From Chloroflexota bacterium (GTDB lineage Bacteria > Vulcanimicrobiota > JAMCWD01), in the NCBI GenBank assembly GCA_023475345.1, contig JAMCWD010000015.1:1-50487 (forward strand): a stretch of 50,487 nucleotides of DNA, written 5' to 3'. The translations under genes and the position numbers were made by a program. Positions 41,723 to 50,185 of the stretch are shown here, in pieces. Under the pieces are notes generated by a model. That model worked only from the letters and a program-made list of their open reading frames with translations. It ran no database searches and had not been told where the DNA came from. Numbering within the stretch: position 1 is the first letter of the stretch; each line of letters begins with the position of its first letter.

Positions 41723-43128
41723 GACGGACTCCTTTTTTTCTGCGTGAAGTCTATTTCCATGAACCCGCCTCTCTCCATGTATGAGCAAAAATCCCTGATA
41801 TCCTCATTCGTAACCTTCGAGATGTTTTCCATGTAAGACGAAGCAAATTCCGCCGTATCGATACACTCGAAAAACCCCAGCACCTCGGATACCCCCTCCG
41901 GCCCCGCCATGCTCATGAGATGCTCTGTCATTATGAGATTTTTTGCCCTTTCAAGCTGGTTTTCAGGCAGACCGTTCACTTTTATATCGCCGAGGGTTTT
42001 GAAGAGAAGGTCGCGGGCATAACCCAGGTCTTCCGGCGTCGTCTCCATCAATATTATAAAAATCCCCGGGTCTTTCTGCGTCAGAAAATTTGCAGATACC
42101 TGGGAAACCGCCCTTTTTTCATTGATCAGGATTTTCGGCAGCATGGCCTCGTCACCCATCGACAGGGCAAAGGTAAGGACATCCGCCGCATATATATATT
42201 TCCGGTCTTTTACCGACGGGGCAGGGAAAGCGATGCCCGCATCAGCCGCATCTCCCTGGCTCTCCATCTCTTCATGCCGGTGCATGAACGGCCGGAAATC
42301 ACTCTGGCCATAGTCCACAGGCTTCCCCATATCTGTAAAAAATACCGGCGCTCCGCCCGCTGAATCTTGAAAATTCTCTTCCGGCAAATCATTGTTTGTC
42401 CCGGGCGCCCTGCTCACCCACTTTTTGATCCGGTCAACGACCGCCTTCTCGTCAAAATTGCCTGCCACCACCCACACCATCTTTTCCGGGCGGTAATAAC
42501 GGTCATGAAAATTCCTGATATCGCCGCTCGTGAACCTGCTTATGTTTTCCCTGGTGCCTATAATGGGCCTCCCGTAAGGCCGGGACGGAAAAGACATCGC
42601 ATAAATCATCTCGCCTATCCTTTCCGGGACGCTGTCGTTATGGATGTTATATTCGTTCAATATCACCCGGCGCTCCATGTCAAGCTCGTTTTCGGGGATG
42701 GCGGGAAACTCCAGGGCGCTTCCCAGGAGATCGACAGCTTCCAGAGCGCGGCTCGACGGGAGCATCATGTAATACCTTGTAAAATCTTTGCCTGTAAATG
42801 CATTGGCCTGGGCGCCGATCTCATCGACGTCGCGCAGGAATGTCCTCGTATCGGCATATTTCGTGCCCTTGAACACCATGTGCTCGAAAAAGTGGGCGCT
42901 CCCGTTGGTGGACGAATTCTCACAGGACGAGCCGACTTTCATGAAGATATTCACCGCCGCCACTTGGGTATCGGGCATTTTAGAAAGCAGTATGGTCGCC
43001 CCGTTATCGAGCTTTATCCTCTTGAATTGAGGATAATCCTTCGCCCCGGCGGAAGCCGAAACAAGAAAAATAATAAATATAACGAAAAGCAGTCCCCTGC
43101 CGTATTTCCAGAACCCGGACTTTATCAT
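41713..43128 (-). CDS. M16 zinc peptidase, active subunit
   Basis: Exported M16B peptidase with signal segment (13-28). The inverted zinc motif is HFFEH (His79, Glu82, His83), with the downstream Glu in the MERRVILNEY helix. The later part has AVSQVSANFLTQKDPGIFII. It probably degrades peptides in the periplasm, together with the zinc-less neighbour. AAAGGTG lies 6 nt before the ATG at 43128. It is the first gene of the long minus-strand run 43.1-32.2 kb. Confidence 0.93.
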   Translation of the reverse strand: MIKSGFWKYGRGLLFVIFIIFLVSASAGAKDYPQFKRIKLDNGATILLSKMPDTQVAAVNIFMKVGSSCENSSTNGSAHFFEHMVFKGTKYADTRTFLRDVDEIGAQANAFTGKDFTRYYMMLPSSRALEAVDLLGSALEFPAIPENELDMERRVILNEYNIHNDSVPERIGEMIYAMSFPSRPYGRPIIGTRENISRFTSGDIRNFHDRYYRPEKMVWVVAGNFDEKAVVDRIKKWVSRAPGTNNDLPEENFQDSAGGAPVFFTDMGKPVDYGQSDFRPFMHRHEEMESQGDAADAGIAFPAPSVKDRKYIYAADVLTFALSMGDEAMLPKILINEKRAVSQVSANFLTQKDPGIFIILMETTPEDLGYARDLLFKTLGDIKVNGLPENQLERAKNLIMTEHLMSMAGPEGVSEVLGFFECIDTAEFASSYMENISKVTNEDIRDFCSYMERGGFMEIDFTQKKRSPSWD

Positions 43129-43263
43129 TCAATCACCTTTTTCTCATTATGCCGTATAAAAGATTCCCGGCCTGAACCATATCCCATTTTAGCAGAATTA
43201 TAACGAAGGTTCCAGAAAAATCCCCGACTTCCTCCAGGGGCGGATTGACCTCAAACTCGACTT

Positions 43264-43406
43264 GTCATTCCGAACCCTGTGCTGATGAATATCAGTATTG
43301 TTTCGGAATCTCAAAAGAGGGCGGTCGGATGATGAACAAATAGATCCTGAAACAAGTGCCCGCCTTGAGCGGAGTCGAAAGGAGCGAAGCCGAAAGGCAG
43401 GATGAC
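43264..43406. repeat. MITE/REP-like hairpin element
   Basis: Non-coding element of about 143 nt bounded by GTCATTCC at the left and GGATGAC at the right (near-inverted ends). It has internal inverted stretches such as TTCCGAA/TTCGGAA. It resembles small dispersed palindromic elements mobilised by REP-associated transposases. A second GTCATTCC-type hairpin lies near 45.6 kb. No gene was found in 43129-43592. Confidence 0.55.
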
Positions 43407-43435
43407 AGTAGCTCCTAAAACCCGAATCTCACAAG

Positions 43436-43560
43436 TTCAGAGTTTGTGCTATTCATCAGGTATGAGGAGCGGAATAAATTCCGCAGTTCCTGTATCCTCT
43501 TCTCCCTCACCCCGGATCGGGCCAAATTTATTTGGCCTTCTTTAAAATCAAGATCTGAGG
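43436..43560. repeat. Direct repeat, left copy, flanking the RCC1 gene
   Basis: Block 1 (43436-43498) matches 45642-45704 in 61 of 63 positions. Block 2 (43514-43537 and a weaker extension to about 43560) matches 45770-45793 in 23 of 24. Each block holds a hairpin: GCGGAAT/ATTCCGC and GGCCAAA/TTTGGCC. The two copies flank the RCC1 gene and a transposase remnant in the same orientation. Confidence 0.8.
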
Positions 43561-43592
43561 TTATTTTGCGTAAGTTTCAAGTCACGTTCACA

Positions 43593-45425
43593 TTATCTAT
43601 TAGCGCCGCTGCTCCATGGACCGGGGCCCGGCATTTTCACCTGTACCGGTGTGGGATGCGGATAATAATCGAAGCTGCCGATTCCCAGTTGCCCGTGATT
43701 ATTATGCCCCCAGGCCCAGACAGTACCGTCGCTGCGAAAGGCCAGGCTGTGCCCCTCTCCTGCCTCGATGTCGGTTACGCCGGTCAGGAACCCGCTTCCG
43801 GCTGGGCCTTTTACCTGTACCGGGGTAAGGCGCTCGGTCTGAGTTCCGTCACCTAACTGCCCCCATTCATTATCCCCCCATGCCCAGACAGTGCCGTCTT
43901 TTTTCAATGCCAGCGTATGTGCCGGTCTTGTCGCTATGGCTATAACTCCGGTCAGGTATCCCTCATCTCCCGGCCCCCTCACCTGGACAGGGGTATGGCG
44001 GTCGGTCTTGCTGCCGTCACCCAGTTGCCCGTTGCCGTTCCATCCCCATGCAAAGACAGTGCCGTCATTTCGTAATGCCATGCTATGCCCTTGTCCTGCC
44101 GCAATGGCCGTAATCCCGGTAAGAATCCCACTTCCCCCCAACCCATTCACTTGCATCGGGAGTCTGCTTTCGTCCAGGTTTTTTAGCTTGGGAGTATATC
44201 CCAGCTGCCCGTTGCCGTTCAATCCCCATGCCCAAACTGTGCCGTCTTTCATTAAAGCCATACTAAAGTAGAACCCCGCCGCGATAGCCGTTATTCCTGC
44301 CCGAAATTCTTTCCCACGCAGCCCCTGCACCGGGACATGGTGTAATCTCTGACCATAGTACTCCCCCAACGGAAAGTGGTTATTATCTCCCCATGCCCAA
44401 ACCGTGCCGTCCCTTTTCAATGCAAGGCTATGCAAGTCTCCCGCCGCAATGGCTTTCACATCTGTCAGGAACCCGATCCCCTCCGGGCCTTTCACCTGGA
44501 CCGGGGTGCTATAATAATTACCGTTGTAGCTATAACTGGATTTACCGTTCCCCAATCTGCCGTCGCCGTTCCATCCCCATGCCCAAACCGTGCCGTCGTT
44601 TTTCAATGCCAGGTTGTATCCGTTCCCCGCCGCAAGGGCTGTTATTCCAGTCAGGTATCCCTTTCCTTTCGGCCCTTTAACCCGGGTTGGGATATAACGG
44701 TCGTTGTAACTGCCGTCCCCCAACTGATATTCACCATTCCATCCCCATGCCCATGCCGTGCCGTCGTTGCTTACTGCAAGGCTGTAGTCGTTTACCTTGT
44801 CCTGCCCTATATTATATGGCATTGAATATTGCGATGCTCCTAAGCAAAAGTTGACCGGCCCATAATTATGGTACAAGATTTCATCAGGCTCGATGACTTT
44901 TATTTCACAAGTAATCGGTGTATTCATAGGCAGCAATGCGGGGCATTGGTAATATCCAAGATGAAATCTGTTAATATCTATAAAGTCCGAAAAGGATCTA
45001 TGGAAAGTATATGACTGGGCCAAGGCTTCTTTGACATAGAAATTAACTTGTAACTTAAGGATACCTTTGCGAGTATTATAATGCAGGGGAGGCTTATCAA
45101 CAGCCCTGCGTTTAAAATCTGCATAATTAATTTTCATACTATATACGCCCGGGTATTTGTTGATAAACTCTATTCTTTTAACAAATCCCTTTTGACGAAC
45201 ATCAATCTCTGTGTTCACCAAATCTTTCCAATAATCTCTTGGTCGAAACACTATCGCCACAAGCCATTGCAATTCTTTCATATTTGGTTCACGGGAACGC
45301 ATGATATAATTAATCATCATGCTTGGCACAATCCACAAAAGCAACAGAGCAATAACCAAAATTAAATATTTGAAAATCGCGCTCTTATTCAGACGTTTCA
45401 CCTCCGAGCTTGATTTTTGAATCAT
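43593..45425 (-). CDS. Membrane-anchored RCC1-repeat protein
   Basis: An N-terminal membrane segment (about 18-39, YLILVIALLLLWIVPSMMIN) is followed by an unassigned domain (40-205) and seven RCC1-type repeats to the end. Each repeat contains an ALKxDGTVWAWGxNxxGQLG-like motif, for example ALKKDGTVWAWGDNEWGQLG. A seven-bladed propeller is expected, exposed outside the cytoplasm. The N-terminal coding part is more AT-rich than neighbouring genes. The gene sits alone between direct repeats; its function is unknown, and in bacteria RCC1 propellers mostly serve as surface binding platforms. GAGGGGGG lies upstream of the ATG. Confidence 0.85.
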   Translation of the reverse strand: MIQKSSSEVKRLNKSAIFKYLILVIALLLLWIVPSMMINYIMRSREPNMKELQWLVAIVFRPRDYWKDLVNTEIDVRQKGFVKRIEFINKYPGVYSMKINYADFKRRAVDKPPLHYNTRKGILKLQVNFYVKEALAQSYTFHRSFSDFIDINRFHLGYYQCPALLPMNTPITCEIKVIEPDEILYHNYGPVNFCLGASQYSMPYNIGQDKVNDYSLAVSNDGTAWAWGWNGEYQLGDGSYNDRYIPTRVKGPKGKGYLTGITALAAGNGYNLALKNDGTVWAWGWNGDGRLGNGKSSYSYNGNYYSTPVQVKGPEGIGFLTDVKAIAAGDLHSLALKRDGTVWAWGDNNHFPLGEYYGQRLHHVPVQGLRGKEFRAGITAIAAGFYFSMALMKDGTVWAWGLNGNGQLGYTPKLKNLDESRLPMQVNGLGGSGILTGITAIAAGQGHSMALRNDGTVFAWGWNGNGQLGDGSKTDRHTPVQVRGPGDEGYLTGVIAIATRPAHTLALKKDGTVWAWGDNEWGQLGDGTQTERLTPVQVKGPAGSGFLTGVTDIEAGEGHSLAFRSDGTVWAWGHNNHGQLGIGSFDYYPHPTPVQVKMPGPGPWSSGANR

Positions 45426-45436
45426 GCTCGCCCCCC

Positions 45437-45568
45437 TCAGTTTTTTAGCCTCTTGCTTACTGTCGAATAGTGTATTCCAAGAAAATCCCCTGTCTCTCCT
45501 TGATTGTATTTATTCGCAGTGAGTTTTTTAATTCCCCTGTTTCTCCTTATATACTTGATAATTCTTTC
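45437..45568 (-). pseudogene. C-terminal remnant of a REP-associated tyrosine transposase
   Basis: The last about 44 codons of a Y1-type transposase survive: FERIIKYIRRNRGIKKL, then YNQGETGDFLGIHYSTVSKR, the C-terminal helix-turn-helix seen in RAYT proteins (usual form YSQxEIGxxLGxHYSTVSR). The catalytic HUH domain is absent. The open frame upstream to 45637 reads through a REP hairpin and is not part of the gene. It lies 12 nt upstream of the RCC1 gene. Confidence 0.65.
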
Positions 45569-45599
45569 AAAAGATTGCCCTGCCCGAAGCCTGCATCCT

Positions 45600-45632
45600 T
45601 GCGCTGGATTCCCGACTTCTCGGGAATGACGA
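45600..45632. repeat. REP-like palindrome
   Basis: ATTCCCGA (45608-45615), loop CTTC and TCGGGAAT (45620-45627) form an 8-bp stem within TGCGCTGGATTCCC...GGGAATGACGA. On the minus strand it reads GTCATTCCCGAGAAGTCGGG, a form common among dispersed REP elements. It sits next to the transposase remnant, as expected for RAYT-linked repeats. Confidence 0.7.
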
Positions 45633-45641
45633 GGCATTGAA

Positions 45642-45817
45642 TTCAGAGTTTGTGCTATTCATCAGGTATGAGCAGCGGAATAAATTCCGCAGTTCCCGTA
45701 TCCTTGCTAATGCGGCCTGGTGTTTTCAACAGCCATGATCAGCACAACTTATTCGTTTACTTCAATCCAGGATCGGGCCAAATTTATTTAGCCTTATCCA
45801 AAAATCAAGCCCTGAAG
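45642..45817. repeat. Direct repeat, right copy, flanking the RCC1 gene
   Basis: Second copy of the 63-nt and 24-nt blocks found at 43436-43560, same orientation. Here the two blocks are separated by 65 nt instead of 15. Hairpin GCGGAATAAATTCCGC is intact; the second (GGGCCAAATTTATTTAGCC) has one mismatch. The stretch 45705-45769 and 45818-45881 shows no gene. Confidence 0.8.
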
Positions 45818-45881
45818 TCATTGGGAAAAAGGGTTTTTCGATTCGCCTAGAATACAATGCCAAAAAAATCACGGAGAATTC

Positions 45882-47690
45882 ATGGAAACCCGACAGAGCA
45901 ATATCCGCAATTTTTGCATAATAGCACATATCGATCACGGTAAATCCACGCTTGCCGACAGGCTTCTGGAGATGACCGATTCGATAGAGCCGCGCCTGAT
46001 GAAAGACCAGGTGCTGGACAGCATGGATCTTGAAAGGGAGCGGGGCATTACCATAAAGGCATCGGCGGTTACGATAAAATATCATGCCGCCGACGGGCAG
46101 GAATATATCTTCAACCTGATAGATACCCCCGGCCATGTGGATTTCACTTACGAGGTTTCAAGATCCCTTGCCGCATGCGAAGGGGCGCTCCTTGTAGTGG
46201 ATGCGGCCCAGGGAGTCCAGGCCCAGACGATGGCCAACTTCCATCTTGCCCTTGAAAACAAACTGGAGATAGTCCCGATCATAAACAAGATCGACCTGGT
46301 AACTGCGGACGTGAACAAAACCATAGCTGAAATAGAAGAAATCCTGAGCCTCCCCGCCGATGACGCGGTGGCGATATCGGCCAAGAACAATATCAACATT
46401 GAAAAAGTGCCCGAAGCCATAGTCAGGCTGATACCTCCTCCCGGCGGCGACCCCGATTCGCCTCTCAGATCACTTATATTCGATTCCCACTATGACCCTT
46501 ATAGGGGCGTCATCCCGTTTATCCGCGTTTTCGACGGCCGGGTCAAAAAAGGCGATATTATCAAGATGTGCTCCACCGGCACGAAATTCGACGTTACCGA
46601 AGTCGGGATCTTTACACCGGACCTGACGCCGGTTGAGGAATTGAAAGCCGGGGATGTGGGATACATCACCGCCCAGATAAAGGATATCAAGAACGCCCAG
46701 GTCGGCGATACTATAACGGGGGCAGGCAACCCCACCGATAAGCCCCTGCCCGGCTACCGGGACGTCAAGCCGATGGTCTTCGCGGGGCTTTATCCAGTCG
46801 AGCCGATGGATTTCAATACTCTCCGGGACAGCCTGGACAAGTTCAGGCTGAACGACGCGGCGCTGACTTACGAGCCGGAGACAAGCGCGGCCCTGGGAGT
46901 CGGATTTCGCTGCGGCTTCCTTGGGCTTCTCCACATGGAGATAGTACAGGAGCGGCTTGAAAGAGAATTCGACCTTAACCTTATCGCAACCGCGCCCAGC
47001 GTGATTTATAAAGTGGTCAAGACCAACGGGCAGACGATCCATATCGACAACCCGTCTTTCCTTCCCGACCCGACGGCCATCGACCACATTGAAGAGCCTT
47101 ATGCAAAGACGATTATCCTGACGCTGGAAGATTCCGTCGGCGTGGTGATGGAGCTAGCGCAGGGACGCCGGGGCGAATTCATAAACATGGAATACCCGTA
47201 CAGGGGCCTTGCCCTTTTAACTTACGAGATGCCGCTTGCCGAAATCATCACCGACTTTTTCGACCTTTTGAAATCCAAGACCCGCGGGTACGCCACGATG
47301 GATTACGAAATAATCGGCTTCCGCCCGTCCGACCTCGTGAAGCTGGACGTGCTGGTCAACAAGGATAAAGTTGACGCTTTATCGATAATCGTCCACCGGG
47401 AGTTTGCCGAGTCCCATGCAAGGGTACTCGTTGAAAAGCTGAAAGATGCCATCCCCCGCCACCAGTTCGCCATCCCCATCCAGGCGACGCTGGGGGGCCG
47501 GATAGTAGCCAGATCCACCGTCAACGCCTTCAGGAAAGACGTTACGGTGAAATGCTACGGGGGTGATATCACCCGTAAAAGAAAGCTCCTGGAAAAACAG
47601 AAAAAAGGCAAAAAGCGGATGCGCTCCTTCGGCTCGGTGAATATCCCACAGGAAGCCTTCCTTGCCGTATTACAGCGGGGAGAAGAGTAA
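45882..47690 (+). CDS. lepA: Elongation factor 4 (LepA)
   Basis: Ribosome-associated GTPase that promotes back-translocation or recovery of stalled ribosomes. G1 is [17 protein letters not shown]2 RGITIKA, G3 DTPGHVDF and G4 NKID. The LepA-specific C-terminal domain contains [17 protein letters not shown]. At 602 residues it is normal. The ATG at 45882 has GGAG 7 nt upstream. It is the first gene on the plus strand after the repeat island; no clear promoter was found. Confidence 0.97.
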   Translation: METRQSNIRNFCIIAHIDHGKSTLADRLLEMTDSIEPRLMKDQVLDSMDLERERGITIKASAVTIKYHAADGQEYIFNLIDTPGHVDFTYEVSRSLAACEGALLVVDAAQGVQAQTMANFHLALENKLEIVPIINKIDLVTADVNKTIAEIEEILSLPADDAVAISAKNNINIEKVPEAIVRLIPPPGGDPDSPLRSLIFDSHYDPYRGVIPFIRVFDGRVKKGDIIKMCSTGTKFDVTEVGIFTPDLTPVEELKAGDVGYITAQIKDIKNAQVGDTITGAGNPTDKPLPGYRDVKPMVFAGLYPVEPMDFNTLRDSLDKFRLNDAALTYEPETSAALGVGFRCGFLGLLHMEIVQERLEREFDLNLIATAPSVIYKVVKTNGQTIHIDNPSFLPDPTAIDHIEEPYAKTIILTLEDSVGVVMELAQGRRGEFINMEYPYRGLALLTYEMPLAEIITDFFDLLKSKTRGYATMDYEIIGFRPSDLVKLDVLVNKDKVDALSIIVHREFAESHARVLVEKLKDAIPRHQFAIPIQATLGGRIVARSTVNAFRKDVTVKCYGGDITRKRKLLEKQKKGKKRMRSFGSVNIPQEAFLAVLQRGEE

Positions 47691-47825
47691 TTTTCCGGGG
47701 CTTATTCCGCCCGCTTTCTCTCTGAATCAACCCGGCAGTTAAACCTGCCTGCAGACATGTGTCCCTGGAGGATTTAAGCCCGGCCTGAAAGAAATCAACC
47801 GGTATCAACCTTCCGGGGGAGCATT

Positions 47826-48617
47826 ATGCCTGAAATTACCGTAAACGGGTTCAATATCGACTATTACGAAAGCGGCCGGGGAGAGCCCCTTATATTTATA
47901 AACGGCCTGGGCGGTTATGCCGGGGCATGGGCCGCCGACCTCAAATTTTACGATAAATACTTCCGTTGTATTTGCCCGGATAACAGGTACATGAAAGGGA
48001 AGAATCTGCCTGTAAAGCCCTTCACGATAAAGGACATGGCGGGGGATGTTTCCGCCCTTATGGACGCTTTGGGCATTGAAAAAGCCTGTGTTTTATCGCT
48101 TTCCATGGGCGGGGCCGTCGCCCAGGAGCTTGCCCTTTCGCATCCCGGAAAAGTCAAAAAGCTCATTCTTTCCAGCAGCTTTCCAAAAACAGATGCACAC
48201 TTCAGGCTCCTCCTGAAAACTTTGAGCGCTATGCTCCCGGAATGCAGCCTGAGAACCTTTTGTAACATGTTCGCGCTGTGGACTTTAAGGTCGGGGTTTC
48301 TTAAAAAGTATCCCGAAGAATTGATTGCGATGCAGGAATTTCAGATCGCCAACCCGTATCCCGAAGGAATTTTCAAAGCCCAGTCCGACGCCTGCATTAA
48401 GCATGATACAACCTCCAGGCTCGGCGAAATCTCCTGCCCGGCGCTCGTTACCGCCGGTGAAGAAGATATAATGACCCCGTTGTATTATGCAAGAGAACTG
48501 GAGAGGTTGATCCCGGACAGCAGACTGGAAACTTTCGCAGGGTGCGGGCACCTACACCTGTGGGAAAACCCTGACGAATATCACAAGGTTACGCTCGATT
48601 TCCTGCTGGGTGACTGA
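47826..48617 (+). CDS. Alpha/beta hydrolase
   Basis: Small (263-residue) alpha/beta hydrolase. The nucleophile elbow is SLSMGG (Ser93). The acid is Asp214 in GEEDIMTP, and the His is His242 in CGHLHLWENP, giving a full triad. The oxyanion region is INGLGGYAG. The shape resembles 3-oxoadipate enol-lactonase-like and haloalkane-type enzymes, but the substrate is unknown. GGGGGAGC precedes the ATG at 47826. It follows lepA by 135 nt; the gap has only a weak stem (GGCAG/CTGCC) and no other gene. Confidence 0.88.
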   Translation: MPEITVNGFNIDYYESGRGEPLIFINGLGGYAGAWAADLKFYDKYFRCICPDNRYMKGKNLPVKPFTIKDMAGDVSALMDALGIEKACVLSLSMGGAVAQELALSHPGKVKKLILSSSFPKTDAHFRLLLKTLSAMLPECSLRTFCNMFALWTLRSGFLKKYPEELIAMQEFQIANPYPEGIFKAQSDACIKHDTTSRLGEISCPALVTAGEEDIMTPLYYARELERLIPDSRLETFAGCGHLHLWENPDEYHKVTLDFLLGD

Positions 48618-48758
48618 GCAATATTAATCGGATGTGCCTGAATTGGCACACTTATTACCCGTAAGATTAACAAAAATTTAACAACATTTTAACCATTTGG
48701 AAATTATTTGGTGATATTATAAATGAGTAATCTAATATAATATGGAGGGAATTTCATC

Positions 48759-50072
48759 ATGAAACATTCCCGTCGATGGCATTTACCTGCAGGACTGCTT
48801 ATTCTGGCCGTCCTTATTTTTGCTATAAGCGGATGCCTTGGAGGCGGCGGTGGGTCAGCCACCGATCTTACTCTTGTTGATTGGGGTTCGATGCTTGAGT
48901 ACGGGAGCATTTCCGGCGCGGTATTCACAGACGTCGTAGGCACCGACGGTCGGGCTACACAGCCCCTTCCCGGTGCTACCGTGAGGCTCCTGACAGGAGA
49001 AACCACGACCACCGATGAAAACGGCGAGTTTTCATTCGCCAAGCCCCTCATGGGTTTTTACAGGATCACATTTTCCAAGGAAGGGTACCAGACGCTGAGC
49101 GGCAACATCAATATCCTGCCCATAGACGAGACTCATATAAATGTCGAGATGTCACAATCACAGGGCGAAGCAACCGGGGCTATACTTTATCTCCGGGGCA
49201 TAGGCTTCGTCAATAACGACGCCATCTGGGTCGGCGTGAAATCGATCAGCGTTACGGATGCTTCCGATCCTTCGCTTTCATGGACAAGAGAATGGGACCC
49301 CGACTGGTACGAATACCCGTACACACTGAATTGCCACGACGTTATTATCGGCCACACTTACAACGTCAGGGTTACATGGGGCAGTTCGATCGTCGCCGAC
49401 AAGGTTATAGATTATGAAGTCCTGGTCGAAAACCTGTACCAGGCGGAGACTTTCGAAACCGGGGATCCCGTGCCTACTGTGGAAAACGGTTTCATCACAG
49501 GCAATGTTTCTCATGAAGTCGTTCAGGGGGATGAAACCGTCGAGGAGCCGATAGAAGGCGCAATGCTGGCGCTGGGCACCGGGGACATAGTGTTCACGGA
49601 TACGCAGGGCAACTTCTCGTTCCCCGAGGTTCCCGCAGGCTCTCATCTCCTCAGCGTTTACAAGGAAGGCTATCATGCCGTAGGATCAATGGTTACGGTT
49701 GAGGCAAACCACGAGACGGTAGTGAACATCGGTCTTGCACCCATAACGGACGGCGGCGGGGGAACCCCCGACCCGGATGAAGCGGTTCTCCATGTCATAG
49801 CCCACGGGTACTACAACGCAAACAACGACTGGATCGGGGTTAAATCCATAAAGGTCAGTAAAGCGGATAACAGTTTCGACTACCTCTGGAGCCAGACATG
49901 GGATTACGACTGGTATGAGCCCAGCTACACCCTGGACTGCCACGGTGTAACTATCGGCACAAATTACCGGGTCGAGATAATATGGGGCGCGACGGGTTAC
50001 GATGACGAAACCCCGAGCATCCATTACGTCCAGGTTACCGAACAGGATCAGACCGTAACTTACGAACACTAA
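48759..50072 (+). CDS. Lipoprotein with two carboxypeptidase-regulatory-like units
   Basis: Lipoprotein signal with ISGC (Cys26) and a Gly-rich linker. Two similar units follow: a CarboxypepD_reg-like beta sandwich (about 48-132 and 243-325) and an 80-residue domain (142-225 and 343-430). The second domain repeats the pattern WxGVKSIxV, then WDxDWYExxYTLxCH and WG. It is probably exposed on the surface or in the periplasm and built for binding; no catalytic site is visible. GGAGGG lies 8-9 nt before the ATG. A 12-bp terminator follows. Candidate -10 boxes (TATAAT at 48736, TATAAA at 48718) lack good -35 partners. Confidence 0.85.
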   Translation: MKHSRRWHLPAGLLILAVLIFAISGCLGGGGGSATDLTLVDWGSMLEYGSISGAVFTDVVGTDGRATQPLPGATVRLLTGETTTTDENGEFSFAKPLMGFYRITFSKEGYQTLSGNINILPIDETHINVEMSQSQGEATGAILYLRGIGFVNNDAIWVGVKSISVTDASDPSLSWTREWDPDWYEYPYTLNCHDVIIGHTYNVRVTWGSSIVADKVIDYEVLVENLYQAETFETGDPVPTVENGFITGNVSHEVVQGDETVEEPIEGAMLALGTGDIVFTDTQGNFSFPEVPAGSHLLSVYKEGYHAVGSMVTVEANHETVVNIGLAPITDGGGGTPDPDEAVLHVIAHGYYNANNDWIGVKSIKVSKADNSFDYLWSQTWDYDWYEPSYTLDCHGVTIGTNYRVEIIWGATGYDDETPSIHYVQVTEQDQTVTYEH

Positions 50073-50090
50073 GCGGCAAACTGCATAAGC

Positions 50091-50125
50091 AAAAGAGGAA
50101 AGAAGTAAATCTTTCCTCTTTTTTT
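50091..50125 (+). terminator. Intrinsic terminator after the repeat-domain lipoprotein
   Basis: AAAAGAGGAAAG (50091-50102) and CTTTCCTCTTTT (50111-50122) form a 12-bp stem with an 8-nt loop and a T-run to 50125. The mirrored A-run makes it possibly bidirectional. Confidence 0.92.
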
Positions 50126-50185
50126 ATTCAGACCTTTATGTAAACATCTCCGGCCTAATCACGAATGATCCCGGAAAATAAACAT

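Noticed and set aside
43129..43592. tRNA or small RNA in the gap
   Set aside because: No cloverleaf or conserved RNA found; the gap is explained by palindromic repeats.
45569..45637. N-terminal extension of the transposase remnant
   Set aside because: These codons translate a REP hairpin (MPRHSREVGNP type), a common false extension.
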